From contig JAUCEF010000012.1 in the NCBI GenBank assembly GCA_033558025.1, positions 2,046,001-2,110,000 on the forward strand: a DNA stretch of 64,000 nt. The letters are read 5' to 3'. This stretch comes from Phytophthora sp. 'mugwort'. Taxonomy: Eukaryota > Oomycota > Peronosporomycetes > Peronosporales > Peronosporaceae. Numbering within the stretch: the first letter of the stretch is position 1; every line of letters begins with the position of its first letter. Of the stretch, positions 22,786 to 33,200 are shown piece by piece. Made by a program: the position numbers and the translations under genes. The notes under the pieces were generated by a model. That model was not told the origin of the DNA. It ran no database searches and saw only the letters and a list, made by a program, of their open reading frames with translations.

Positions 22786-23651
22786 GCGACAACTATTGCT
22801 ACCAGTGCTACGACGAGTGCTGCCACGACTACGGCGACTGGTACTACGACGACTGCTGCCACGAGGCCAAAACAAACCAGGTGCAGTCAATACTAATGCA
22901 CTAAAAAGATCGGGTCCATTCGTGTGCGCAATACCCGTGTTGCTAGCACGCTATCGGAGTGGGGTGATATAAACTCTACGTTGACCAAGTCGAAAGCGAT
23001 TGATCGAGAGAGCTATTAAGGGTTGCCGGGTTTTGGTACTGTGTACCAGTAACCGGTTAACCCGAACCGGTCCAACACGATCCCGCGATGTTTACGGTAC
23101 GTTGTTTACGCAACCGATGATTAGACGAGTAGGATGATTGGACGAGTGCGGAGTGTTGGTGATTGGATGCACCAAATGATTGGATGCAGGGCTGCATATC
23201 TATGTGGTAGACTAGGTAGTGTAAGCTCCGATAAATCAATCACTTTCGAATCTTCCTTCTTCAGCTCAAGTGGTCTTCACTCCGGTCTTCGCACCAAGTG
23301 CAGAACTCCCTCCGCTCAACCCAAGCCTCGCGTCAAGACCTCAACACCTTTATCAAGAGCACGCAGCAAATGCACAAAGAGAAACTCGAATGGGAGAAAG
23401 AGCAGCTTCGATTGAAATTGGTGTTGGAAGCAAAGCGCGTCGATCTGGATGAGAGACGCCTTCGTTTTGCTAAGGCCGAAGCTTGCTGCCGCATCAAGCT
23501 TTTCGAGGTGCAGGTAAAGAAGGAGATAATCCAAGCTCGACGAGATGAAGTACTATTGAAGGAGGAAATAGCGCGAAGTAGTAAGCGCATGCGCGAAGAG
23601 GGATTCCCCACGACTGAGATTGACAAATTGTTTCCTCTCCATTTCAGCTAA
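22786..23651 (+). pseudogene. Harbinger Myb-like accessory protein, C-terminal part
   Basis: In PIF/Harbinger elements this protein binds the ends and helps import the transposase. The N-terminal DNA-binding domain is missing (cut by the LTR at 22785). What remains is a Thr/Ala-rich linker (ATSATTSAATTTATG), one TAA stop about 30 codons in, then ASTLSEWGDINSTLTKSKAI up to the solo LTR. Past the LTR, and counting one copy of the AGAGC duplication, the frame resumes exactly with STQQMHKEKLEWEKEQLRL. It continues through a long charged coiled coil and ends EIDKLFPLHFS at the TAG at 23649-23651. Removing the LTR restores the reading frame, which supports both calls. Confidence 0.65.
23009..23360 (+). 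mobile_element. Solo A-type copia LTR with target duplication AGAGC
   Basis: The LTR occupies 23014-23355 (342 bp, TATTAAGGG ... TTTATCA) and is flanked by AGAGC at 23009-23013 and 23356-23360. A perfect 5-bp duplication around a single LTR shows a complete element inserted and then lost its body by LTR-LTR recombination. It also fixes the exact LTR ends used for the other copies. Confidence 0.95.
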
Positions 23652-24800
23652 AAGCGCCCATCGCTCTCCACTAAGTACCGCATAATCTGTAAACGACGAT
23701 CCGTGTCAATCAGGGCAGCATCGTCTGCGTCTTCCCACTTCACACTTACAGCGGCTTCGTTTTCGAGTTCGACTAAAACAGCTTCGTTGAGCTCGCGAGG
23801 TAGCGGGTTATCGTTAAGTAGGTTGTGAATCACGCACGCGCACATGAAAAGACGTTCAATCCTCTTCAAGTCGGCTGAACCTTTGACGAGAATGCGCACG
23901 CTTTTGAAGTACTGGAAGCGAGCTTTCAAAAGTCCGATGCTATGCTCGGAGCGCACTCGATTTTTTCACCTTGTCACTGAAAAAGCCGTTCTCAGGCTTC
24001 AGCATCGTACCAGCTAGCTGCTTAAACGGAGGGAGCATGTGGCGCGATGCTCGGACCACAGAATCTGCGAGAAGGTATTGCCCACGAGAAGAATATCGCT
24101 CTGGAAATCGGTACACCCGTGAGTTGCTCCACACCCTGTTGTCGTCAGTGGATCCAGGCCAGCAAATGACCATGTAAGTGACCCGCGCGGAATCATCACA
24201 AAACATCATGGCGTTGATAGCATAGCCCCCTTTGCGTGTGAAGTAATCCTCGCCGCACGCAGTAGGCTTGAAAGCTCACGGCAGCAATGTTCCGTCTATT
24301 AATCCGACACAGTTCGGGAAGTCGTAGTCGGTGCAAATACGTGCAGCAATCGCTCACGCTCGCTCGTAGGCGGCCAGCTCACAACATCGAGGTACAACGC
24401 CAACCGGCCGTCGTCCTATACAATTGAAAGCAACCCCGCTGCCAATCTTGAAAGACTCCCCCAATTGCTCCACACAGGCATCGGATCCAAGAGTACCGAC
24501 ATACTTGAGAAACACTAGCAAATGCGCAGCAACAGAAACTTTCTTCTTTTTACCCGGGATGCACTCGAAGACGTCATGATTTGGAATTAGCTCTAGCAGC
24601 TTGTGAATGGAGCCTCTCTCCATGCGAGAGGAACGCAAGAATCCGCGGTCGCTCTGCTGGTGGATGAACCAGTCGAACTTGGGCTTACGAACCTCCTGAA
24701 TACGAGGGGAGACGTATCGCGAGCTTAGAATGCTGGTAAGGCGAGACAAGATAGCATCATCCAACTGGTCGTCCTCAACATCCTCATCGTCATGTAACAC
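23648..24800 (-). pseudogene. PIF/Harbinger DDE transposase, broken
   Basis: Cuts and pastes the element. From an ATG at 24800: an acidic start, PKFDWFIHQQSDRGFLRSSR, then HLLVFLKYVGTLGSDACVEQ. After a frameshift near 24400 the DDE_Tnp_4-type core reads DYDFPNCVGLIDGTLLP (first Asp), one stop, EDYFTRKGGYAINAMMFCDD, WPGSTDDNRVWSNSRVY and YSSRGQYLLADSVV (second Asp). Another shift near 23950 leads to RSEHSIGLLKARFQYFKSVR (third acidic residue) and CACVIHNLL. The stop at 23648-23650 abuts the end of the convergent accessory gene. At least two frameshifts and one stop make it inactive. Family identity rests on these motifs and the accessory partner. Confidence 0.85.
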
Positions 24801-25127
24801 GCGCGCGTACAGGCGAAGCAGTCATGCATTGAGGAGGGTGCCATACTTCCTTATGAGCCTTGCTCGATTCCCTCGGCATGGCGAACTGCCTGCGATCGTG
24901 CTGCCAAATGCCGTTTGGGGATCTAACTTCAGCGTATCTATGATTGGTTAATAATCATTGAACGACAAGAGGTCGTCGACAAACAGTTGCCAAAAGTGAG
25001 AACCACTAATGTTTTTTGTGGCGAATATCAGATTACCACCATCTACCGGGGCGGCAGCATCTCGCTCAAAGCAGATAGCTGCATCGGGTGAATATACAGT
25101 GTCCGCATCAGCAATGGTTGAACATAG
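24801..25127 (-). pseudogene. Minus-strand frame cut by the copia block
   Basis: From 25127 down to a stop at 24963-24965 the minus strand is open (TIADADTVYSPDAAICFERD, then GGNLIFATKNISGSHFWQLF). If the 27-kb copia block is removed and one CATAG kept, the frame continues into the DNA right of 52447, where an in-frame ATG lies about 25 bases in. I do not recognise the protein. The sequence 24801-24962 shows nothing further. Confidence 0.35.
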
Positions 25128-25470
25128 TGATAAAGGTGTTGAGGTCTTGAAGCGAGGCTTGGGTTGAGCGGAGGGAGTTCTGCACTTGGGTGCGGGGACC
25201 GGAGTGAAGACCACTTGAGCTGAAGAAGGAAGATTCGAAAGTGATTGATTTATCGGAGCTTACACTACCTAGTCTACCACATAGATATGCAGCCCTGCAT
25301 CCAATCATTTGGTGCATCCAATCACCAACACTCCGCACTCGTCCAATCATCCTACTCGTCTAATCATCGGTTGCGTAAACAACGTACCGTAAACATCGCG
25401 GGATCGTGTTGGACCGGTTCGGGTTAACCGGTTACTGGTACACAGTACCAAAACCTGGCAACCCTCAATA
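25128..25470 (-). repeat. A-type LTR, 3' LTR of element F
   Basis: 343 bp, plus-strand TGATAAAGGTG ... CCTCAATA. Left flank CATAG is the outer target duplication. It forms an inverted pair with the LTR at 25510 across a 39-bp spacer. Two differences seen from F's 5' LTR at 34266. Confidence 0.95.
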
Positions 25471-25509
25471 CGCCCCCTCAATGCGAACACGCGTGGATTC
25501 CGAGGGACG
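25471..25509 (-). other. 39-bp 3' end of element F, cut off by element E
   Basis: Holds the polypurine tract (TTGAGGGGGCG on minus, abutting the LTR) and the last codons of F's frame (LGIHACSH, stop at 25478-25480). The last five bases, GGACG, are the target duplication of E and recur at 30248. Confidence 0.95.
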
Positions 25510-25852
25510 TATTGAGGGTTGCCAGGTTTTGGTACTGTGTACCAGTAACCGGTTAACCCGAACCGGTCCAACACGATCCCGCGATGTTTACGGTACGTTG
25601 TTTACGCAACCGATGATTAGACGAGTAGGATGATTGGACGAGTGCGGAGTGTTGGTGATTGGATGCACCAAATGATTGGATGCAGGGCTGCATATCTATG
25701 TGGTAGACTAGGTAGTGTAAGCTCCGATAAATCAATCACTTTCGAATCTTCCTTCTTCAGCTCAAGTGGTCTTCACTCCGGTCCCCGCACCCAAGTGCAG
25801 AACTCCCTCCGCTCAACCCAAGCCTCGCTTCAAGACCTCAACACCTTTATCA
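25510..25852 (+). repeat. 5' LTR of element E
   Basis: 343 bp, TATTGAGGG ... CTTTATCA. Near its start are two ACCGGT palindromes 8 bp apart; further on is the 11-mer GATTGGATGCA twice, then the core promoter at 25736. By the oomycete Inr position, U3 is about 226 bp and R plus U5 about 117 bp. Confidence 0.95.
25736..25750 (+). promoter_or_regulatory. Oomycete-type Inr/FPR core promoter in the LTR
   Basis: TCACTTTCGAATCTT fits the oomycete initiator (TCAYTYY) followed after one or two bases by an FPR-like AT-rich segment. Transcription is expected to start at or near the TCA, which would define the U3/R border. The same string occurs in all full A-type LTRs in either orientation and, with minor change upstream, in the B-type LTRs. 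Confidence 0.65.
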
Positions 25853-25864
25853 GGTTATGAGCCC
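25853..25864 (+). other. Primer binding site of element E (initiator tRNA-Met, internal)
   Basis: GGTTATGAGCCC begins right after the LTR. It is complementary to the anticodon stem-loop of initiator tRNA-Met (GGGCUCAUAACC), not to the tRNA 3' end. Drosophila copia uses the same region through a cleaved half-tRNA. The first gag ATG is at its positions 5-7. Confidence 0.85.
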
Positions 25865-28800
25865 AAGCACCATGTCCTCTGCCCAAGACGTCTCGACCAA
25901 GGTCTCCATCGACAAGTTCAACGGAGACAACTACGCGACGTGGAACCGCTACATGCGTGGCGTGTTCCTGACCAAGTCGACGTGGCATGTGGTGAATCGG
26001 GAAACGTCTCCATCCTTTACGGACTCCCGGGCCAAGGACGAGTATGTCAAGTCGAGCAACATCGCTTTTGGACTGATGTTGCTTCACATGGACGCCGACT
26101 ACCATCATGTGGTCGATGACTGCGAGGAAGCATGGATCGCGTGGACGCGCTTGAAGACGCTGTACGGTGGATCGCAGAAGGCTGGTCGCATCTACCTGAA
26201 GCGACAGCTCTTCAGCATGGAGATGTCGGAAGGCGGCAATGTGTTGCATCATTGCAATGATGTCCTGAACATCAGCGCCAAGCTCAGCAGCATCGGCGCC
26301 AAGATGGAGGACGAGGACGTGGCGATCTGCTTGCTGCGCAGTCTCCCCAAGAGCTACGAGAACGTCGTGCTGAACTTGGAGATGAGCAATGCAGAGCTGC
26401 GGTCGCAAGACGTTGTGAAGGTGCTCACGAACGAGCACATCAAAAGACAAGGCGAGAAGACGGCGACGGTGAAGACTGAGAACGCGGCCAAGGCGTTCAA
26501 CACCGACCGTGAGCCTCGCCAATGCACGTACTGCGGAAAATTGGGGCATGTCATTGACAAGTGCTGGACCAAGCAGAAGGACGAGAACAGAGGGCCAAGA
26601 CGCGGCGGCAACGGCCGTGGACGCGGGGCCAACAACATCCAGTGGAGAAACGACAGCGACGGCTACGACAACGACTACGATCGAGTGGCGTTCGCGGTTT
26701 CCCTGGAATGTGGAGTTTCGACGGACAAAAATGTGTCCGGGATGTGGGCGGTTGACAGCGGTGCCACGCACCATATTTGCAACGACAAGTCCAAGTTCGC
26801 CAATTTGATCGAGCGAAATGAAGGCGAACTTTCGGTGGCCGATGGCAACAAGGCTGCCATCAAGGGTGTGGGGACCATCGTGGAAAGAGTGGTCCTGCCT
26901 AACGGCGACGAGCGCGAGATCGAGATCAAGAACGCGCTTTACGTGCCAAATATGAGCAAGAATCTGCTTTCAGTGCCGCAGATAAACAAAAGTGACAAGT
27001 TCCAAGTGGTATTTGACGGCACTGAGATGCACGTTTCGCGCAAGGACTCGAATCAAGTGGTGGCGACGGCGGATCTCGTGGACGGACTCTACTGGCTTCG
27101 CACACCCCAGCGATCGGCAAATGCGGCGACAAGTGGAAGGACGGTCGATTTGCACGCGCGTATGGGTCACGCTCCAGTCGAGGTTCTTCGCAAGATGGTC
27201 GACACCAATATGATCAAGGACGCGAAAGCACCTTCCAAGTCGAGTGGACCAAGTCTGTGTCGTGGTTGCCAGCAAGGCAAAATGGTCCAAAAACCATTCC
27301 CAAGCAACCGTGACAAGCGTCGCTACGACACATTTGAGTTGCTCCACTTCGACATCTGCGGACCCATGGAGGAAAACTCGCTTGGCGGCAGCAAGTACCT
27401 GCTCCTGATCGTGGACGAAGCCAGCGGATGCATGAAGGGTTTCTGTCTGCGTGCCAAGTCGGAAAGTGAAGACTGCATCAAGACATACATCATGAAGGTG
27501 CAGACGCAGTTCGGCAAGAAGGTCAAGTTTGTGCGGCACGACGGAGCTCGTGAGTTTGCGACTAACTCGCTCAAGGATTTTTACGAAGACGAAGGCATCG
27601 AGCAGCAAACCACGGTTCCGTACGCGCACCAGACCAACGGCACGGCAGAGCGAGCCATCCGAACTATCGTCACGATCGGCCGCAGCATGCTGCACCACGC
27701 CAAGCTGGACAAGTGTTTCTGGGCTGAGGCGGCGATGACGGCCATCTATGTGAAGAACCGCCTGCCGTCACCCAAGATCGAGCACAAGACTCCGTTCGAG
27801 ATCGTCTACAAGTCCAAGCCGAGTGTGAAGCACATGCGTGTTTTCGGCTGTCGGACGTACATCCTGACTCCGAAGGAGAAGCGACTCAAGTGGGATCCCA
27901 AGGCTCGCGCCGGATTGTTTCTGGGTTACGAAGAAGTGTCCAAGGCGTATCGACTTTATGACATCGAGGCGGGGCAGGTGGTCATCAGTCGCGATGTCAA
28001 CTTCGATGAATCGACCTTTGGATTTTCACCGTCGATTTCTGATGAAGATGTCGACGACCTGGACTTCGACTCGCTCGACATCGACGATGATGGTCCGCGC
28101 CAGACGGAGTACAAACAGGCAGGGAAGCGCAAGAGCCGCCCGAGTGACGAAGATGAAGCTGCCAGAAGACCGCGCGCTGTGCGTCATCGACCTGGACTGG
28201 AAGAAGCAAGTGCACCGAACGACTCCCCTTCGCACCGAACAGACGCAGATGAAGAAGAAAAGTCTGGAGACCAAGATGAAGAATCGACTCCATCTGTGTT
28301 TTGGCGTGCAAGTGCCAACGCGGTCGAAGCAGCCGTGGACTTATCGGAGCCGTCGACATTCCAAGAAGCGGTCAACGGCCCGGACCAATTGCACTGGCGC
28401 AAGGCGATTCGTGCTGAGTTAAAGTCGATGCGACTTCGTGGTGTGTTTCGTGCTGCCAAGTTGCCCAGCGGACAAAGCGCCATCGGTACCAAGTGGGTGT
28501 TCAAGATTAAGCGCAAAGCCGACGGATCGATCGAGAAATACAAGGCGCGCCTGGTGGCCAAGGGGTTCAAGCAGAAGTACGGCATCGACTACACGGAGAC
28601 GTTCTCGCCCGTGGTCAAGTACGTGACGCTGCGCATGGTCATCGCGATTGCCAAGTATTTTGACTGGCCCCTCGACCAACTCGACGTGGTAACGGCATTT
28701 CTGTACGGCGTCATGAAGGAGTTGGTGTTTTGCGTGGTTCCTGAAGGCGTCGAGCTGGATGGTGATTTCGACTGCCTGGAATTGGTGAAGGTGATTTACG

Positions 28801-29897
28801 GTCTCAAGCAAGCTTCGCGCGTATGGAACGAGACCTTCGACGAATTCGTGTGTTCTATCGGTTTTCAAGTTTCAGCCTTCGACCCGTGCCTCTACATCAA
28901 GGTTGTCGATGGCCACTGTGTGCTCGTGCTGGTCTACGTGGACGATGTGTTGGTCACCGGAAGTTCACCCGAGCTGATCTCACGCACGAAGAACGACCTC
29001 AAGACACGCTTCGAAATGACTGACAGTGGCAAGTGTGTGTTCGTCCTTGGAATCGAGCTGGTGGATGGCCCGGACGGCAGCGTGACGATGTGCCAGCGGC
29101 GTTATGTGGATGATATCCTGAAGCGTTTCGGTATGGACGAATGCAAGGCTGTGGTGAGTCCGGTAGACATGAGCACTCGACTAATTCCAAGTGACGCAGC
29201 GACCAAGGTGAACGCTCCGTTTCGCGAAGCTGTGGGTGCCCTCATGCACTTGATGACTGCTACTCGCCCGGATATCGCGTACGCAGTAGGCTATGTATCG
29301 CGCTTCATGGAGAACCCCCAAGAGGAACACTGGGTTGCGGTCAAGCGCATTTTTCGCTATCTACAAGGCACCAAGACGCATGGAATCTGTTTCAAGCCAG
29401 GCAACAAGATCGACTTTCGTGGGTATTCGGATGCGGACTGGGCTGGCGACCTCGCGGACCGCAAGTCGACTTCCGGCTACACGTTCATGCTGATGGGTGC
29501 GCCAGTGAGCTGGGGAAGCAAGAAGCAGTCAAGTGTTTCGCTGTCTACGAGCGAGGCGGAATACATCGCGCTCAGTCTGGCGATCCAAGAAGGCAAGTGG
29601 ATTCATCGCCTGCTATGCGAGATTTTGGCGGCTGCCAACGAGACTGGACCCGAGCTCAAGATCCGCGAAGACAACCAGTCGTGCATCAAGATGACGAAGA
29701 ACCCAGTGAACCATGGTCGCGCCAAGCACATCGACATCAAGTACCATCACATCCGTGATGAGGTCAAGCGCGGCGAAGTCAAGCTCGAGTACTGCGAGAC
29801 TTCTATCATGCTGGCGGACATCATGACCAAGGCACTGCCAGGACCGCGCCACACGGATCTGACGGCGTCCCTCGGAATCCACGCGTGTTCGCATTGA
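25857..29897 (+). CDS. Copia Gag-Pol polyprotein, element E (reference copy)
   Basis: Single frame of 1346 residues encoding all functions for copia transposition. Gag is residues 1 to about 260, with [15 protein letters not shown] near 21-35 and a CCHC knuckle at 223-236 ([14 protein letters not shown]). Protease: VDSGATHH, Asp 300. Integrase: zinc domain H433/H438/C468/C471, catalytic D499 (HFDIC), D562 (RHDGAREF) and E598 (NGTAERA), the last two with 35 residues between. An acidic linker spans about 715-830. RT: about 850-1095 with LDVVTAF (D943) and YVDD (1027-1030). RNase H: about 1186-1300 with SDADWAGD (D1192), STSEAEY (E1233/E1235) and EDNQSC (D1272). No frameshift separates Gag and Pol. 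The start at the primer-site ATG is uncertain: the ATG five codons later has the better ACCATG context. Confidence 0.97.
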   Translation: MSPSTMSSAQDVSTKVSIDKFNGDNYATWNRYMRGVFLTKSTWHVVNRETSPSFTDSRAKDEYVKSSNIAFGLMLLHMDADYHHVVDDCEEAWIAWTRLKTLYGGSQKAGRIYLKRQLFSMEMSEGGNVLHHCNDVLNISAKLSSIGAKMEDEDVAICLLRSLPKSYENVVLNLEMSNAELRSQDVVKVLTNEHIKRQGEKTATVKTENAAKAFNTDREPRQCTYCGKLGHVIDKCWTKQKDENRGPRRGGNGRGRGANNIQWRNDSDGYDNDYDRVAFAVSLECGVSTDKNVSGMWAVDSGATHHICNDKSKFANLIERNEGELSVADGNKAAIKGVGTIVERVVLPNGDEREIEIKNALYVPNMSKNLLSVPQINKSDKFQVVFDGTEMHVSRKDSNQVVATADLVDGLYWLRTPQRSANAATSGRTVDLHARMGHAPVEVLRKMVDTNMIKDAKAPSKSSGPSLCRGCQQGKMVQKPFPSNRDKRRYDTFELLHFDICGPMEENSLGGSKYLLLIVDEASGCMKGFCLRAKSESEDCIKTYIMKVQTQFGKKVKFVRHDGAREFATNSLKDFYEDEGIEQQTTVPYAHQTNGTAERAIRTIVTIGRSMLHHAKLDKCFWAEAAMTAIYVKNRLPSPKIEHKTPFEIVYKSKPSVKHMRVFGCRTYILTPKEKRLKWDPKARAGLFLGYEEVSKAYRLYDIEAGQVVISRDVNFDESTFGFSPSISDEDVDDLDFDSLDIDDDGPRQTEYKQAGKRKSRPSDEDEAARRPRAVRHRPGLEEASAPNDSPSHRTDADEEEKSGDQDEESTPSVFWRASANAVEAAVDLSEPSTFQEAVNGPDQLHWRKAIRAELKSMRLRGVFRAAKLPSGQSAIGTKWVFKIKRKADGSIEKYKARLVAKGFKQKYGIDYTETFSPVVKYVTLRMVIAIAKYFDWPLDQLDVVTAFLYGVMKELVFCVVPEGVELDGDFDCLELVKVIYGLKQASRVWNETFDEFVCSIGFQVSAFDPCLYIKVVDGHCVLVLVYVDDVLVTGSSPELISRTKNDLKTRFEMTDSGKCVFVLGIELVDGPDGSVTMCQRRYVDDILKRFGMDECKAVVSPVDMSTRLIPSDAATKVNAPFREAVGALMHLMTATRPDIAYAVGYVSRFMENPQEEHWVAVKRIFRYLQGTKTHGICFKPGNKIDFRGYSDADWAGDLADRKSTSGYTFMLMGAPVSWGSKKQSSVSLSTSEAEYIALSLAIQEGKWIHRLLCEILAAANETGPELKIREDNQSCIKMTKNPVNHGRAKHIDIKYHHIRDEVKRGEVKLEYCETSIMLADIMTKALPGPRHTDLTASLGIHACSH

Positions 29898-29904
29898 GGG
29901 GGCG
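29894..29904 (+). other. Polypurine tract of element E
   Basis: TTGAGGGGGCG directly precedes the 3' LTR and overlaps the Gag-Pol stop codon (29895-29897). It primes plus-strand DNA synthesis. The same 11-mer borders the 3' LTR of every copy here. Confidence 0.8.
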
Positions 29905-30247
29905 TATTGAGGGTTGCCAGGTTTTGGTACTGTGTACCAGTAACCGGTTAACCCGAACCGGTCCAACACGATCCCGCGATGTTTACGGTACGTTGTTTAC
30001 GCAACCGATGATTAGACGAGTAGGATGATTGGACGAGTGCGGAGTGTTGGTGATTGGATGCACCAAATGATTGGATGCAGGGCTGCATATCTATGTGGTA
30101 GACTAGGTAGTGTAAGCTCCGATAAATCAATCACTTTCGAATCTTCCTTCTTCAGCTCAAGTGGTCTTCACTCCGGTCCCCGCACCCAAGTGCAGAACTC
30201 CCTCCGCTCAACCCAAGCCTCGCTTCAAGACCTCAACACCTTTATCA
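29905..30247 (+). repeat. 3' LTR of element E
   Basis: 343 bp and, by eye, identical to the 5' LTR at 25510-25852. Followed by GGACG, the second copy of the target duplication, and then by the body of element F. Confidence 0.95.
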
Positions 30248-33200
30248 GGACGCCGTCAGATCCGTGTGGCGCGGTCCTGGCAGTGCCTTGGTCATGATGT
30301 CCGCCAGCATGATAGAAGTCTCGCAGTACTCGAGCTTGACTTCGCCGCGCTTGACCTCATCACGGATGTGATGGTACTTGATGTCGATGTGCTTGGCGCG
30401 ACCATGGTTCACTGGGTTCTTCGTCATCTTGATGCACGACTGGTTGTCTTCGCGGATCTTGAGCTCGGGTCCAGTCTCGTTGGCAGCCGCCAAAATCTCG
30501 CATAGCAGGCGATGAATCCACTTGCCTTCTTGGATCGCCAGACTGAGCGCGATGTATTCCGCCTCGCTCGTAGACAACGAAACACTTGACTGCTTCTTGC
30601 TTCCCCAGCTCACTGGCGCACCCATCAGCATGAACGTGTAGCCGGAAGTCGACTTGCGGTCCGCGAGGTCGCCAGCCCAGTCCGCATCCGAATACCCACG
30701 AAAGTCGATCTTGTTGCCTGGCTTGAAACAGATTCCATGCGTCTTGGTGCCTTGTAGATAGCGAAAAATGCGCTTGACCGCAACCCAGTGTTCCTCTTGG
30801 GGGTTCTCCATGAAGCGCGATACATAGCCTACTGCGTACGCGATATCCGGGCGAGTAGCAGTCATCAAGTGCATGAGGGCACCCACAGCTTCGCGAAACG
30901 GAGCGTTCACCTTGGTCGCTGCGTCACTTGGAATTAGTCGAGTGCTCATGTCTACCGGACTCACCACAGCCTTGCATTCGTCCATACCGAAACGCTTCAG
31001 GATATCATCCACATAACGCCGCTGGCACATCGTCACGCTGCCGTCCGGGCCATCCACCAGCTCGATTCCAAGGACGAACACACACTTGCCACTGTCAGTC
31101 ATTTCGAAGCGTGTCTTGAGGTCGTTCTTCGTGCGTGAGATCAGCTCGGGTGAACTTCCGGTGACCAACACATCGTCCACGTAGACCAGCACGAGCACAC
31201 AGTGGCCATCGACAACCTTGATGTAGAGGCACGGGTCGAAGGCTGAAACTTGAAAACCGATAGAACACACGAATTCGTCGAAGGTCTCGTTCCATACGCG
31301 CGAAGCTTGCTTGAGACCGTAAATCACCTTCACCAATTCCAGGCAGTCGAAATCACCATCCAGCTCGACGCCTTCAGGAACCACGCAAAACACCAACTCC
31401 TTCATGACGCCGTACAGAAATGCCGTTACCACGTCGAGTTGGTCGAGGGGCCAGTCAAAATACTTGGCAATCGCGATGACCATGCGCAGCGTCACGTACT
31501 TGACCACGGGCGAGAACGTCTCCGTGTAGTCGATGCCGTACTTCTGCTTGAACCCCTTGGCCACCAGGCGCGCCTTGTATTTCTCGATCGATCCGTCGGC
31601 TTTGCGCTTAATCTTGAACACCCACTTGGTACCGATGGCGCTTTGTCCGCTGGGCAACTTGGCAGCACGAAACACACCACGAAGTCGCATCGACTTTAAC
31701 TCAGCACGAATCGCCTTGCGCCAGTGCAATTGGTCCGGGCCGTTGACCGCTTCTTGGAATGTCGACGGCTCCGATAAGTCCACGGCTGCTTCGACCGCGT
31801 TGGCACTTGCACGCCAAAACACAGATGGAGTCGATTCTTCATCTTGGTCTCCAGACTTTTCTTCTTCATCTGCGTCTGTTCGGTGCGAAGGGGAGTCGTT
31901 CGGTGCACTTGCTTCTTCCAGTCCAGGTCGATGACGCACAGCGCGCGGTCTTCTGGCAGCTTCATCTTCGTCACTCGGGCGGCTCTTGCGCTTCCCTGCC
32001 TGTTTGTACTCCGTCTGGCGCGGACCATCATCGTCGATGTCGAGCGAGTCGAAGTCCAGGTCGTCGACATCTTCATCAGAAATCGACGGTGAAAATCCAA
32101 AGGTTGATTCATCGAAGTTGACATCGCGACTGATGACCACCTGCCCCGCCTCGATGTCATAAAGTCGATACGCCTTGGACACTTCTTCGTAACCCAGAAA
32201 CAATCCGGCGCGAGCCTTGGGATCCCACTTGAGCCGCTTCTCCTTCGGAGTCAGGATGTACGTCCGACAGCCGAAAACACGCATGTGCTTCACACTCGGC
32301 TTGGACTTGTAGACGATCTCGAACGGAGTCTTGTGCTCGATCTTGGGTGACGGCAGGCGGTTCTTCACATAGATGGCCGTCATCGCCGCCTCAGCCCAGA
32401 AACACTTGTCCAGCTTAGCGTGATGCAACATGCTGCGGCCGATCGTGACGATAGTTCGGATGGCTCGCTCTGCCGTGCCGTTGGTCTGGTGCGCGTACGG
32501 AACCGTGGTTTGCTGCTCGATGCCTTCGTCTTCGTAAAAATCCTTGAGCGAGTTAGTCGCAAACTCACGAGCTCCGTCGTGCCGCACAAACTTGACCTTC
32601 TTGCCGAACTGCTTCTGCACCTTCATGATGTACGTCTTGATGCAGTCTTCGATCTCCGACTTGGCACGCAGGCAGAAACCCTTCATGCATCCACTGGCTT
32701 CGTCCACGATCAGTAGCAGGTACTTGCTGCCGCCAAGCGGGTTTTCCTCCATGGGTCCGCAGATGTCGAAGTGGAGCAGCTCAAATGTGTCGTAGCGACG
32801 CTTGTCACGGTTGCTTGGGAATGGTTTTTGGACCATTTTACCTTGCTGGCAACCACGACACAGACTTGGTCCGCTCGACTTGAAAGGTGCCTTCGCGTCC
32901 TTGATCATGTGGTTGTCGACCATCTTGCGAAGCACCTCAATCGGAGCGTGACCCATGCGCGCGTGCAGGTCGACAGTCTTGCCACTCGTCGCCGCATTCG
33001 CCGATCGCTGAGGCGTCTGAAGCCAGTAGAGTCCATCCATGAGGTTTGCCGTCGCCACCACTTGCTTGGAGCCTTTGTGCGCAATCTGCATCTTGGTGCC
33101 GTCGAACACCACTTGAAACTTGTCACCTTTGTTGATCTGCGGTACCGAAAGCAGATTCTTGCTCATGCTTGGCACGTACAGCGCGTTCTTGATCTCGATC

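Larger units (their letters stand above)
22786..25127. mobile_element. PIF/Harbinger-type DNA transposon, decayed
   Basis: Two convergent genes whose stops nearly touch at 23648-23651: a Myb/SANT-type accessory protein on plus and a DDE transposase on minus. This pairing is the hallmark of PIF/Harbinger elements. The left part is cut off by the B-type LTR at 22785 and a solo A-type LTR sits inside the accessory gene. I could not define terminal inverted repeats. The right limit is uncertain, because the sequence at 24801-25127 may already be outside the element. Confidence 0.75.
25510..30247 (+). mobile_element. Copia element E, complete and young
   Basis: LTR 25510-25852, primer site 25853-25864, one Gag-Pol frame 25857-29897, polypurine tract at 29894-29904, LTR 29905-30247. 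Flanked by the perfect duplication GGACG (25505-25509 and 30248-30252). The two 343-bp LTRs look identical base for base by eye. It sits in opposite orientation inside element F. This is the best candidate for a currently mobile copy. Confidence 0.95.

Noticed and set aside
11621..22790. GCTAC/GCGAC as a mutated target duplication of the A to C block
   Set aside because: One mismatch in five bases, and both flanks touch U5 ends, which a simple insertion cannot produce; probably chance.
22786..22972. Alternative frames giving Leu/Arg-rich or Cys/Tyr-rich peptides
   Set aside because: Only the Thr/Ala-rich frame continues into the coiled coil of the Harbinger accessory protein across the solo LTR.
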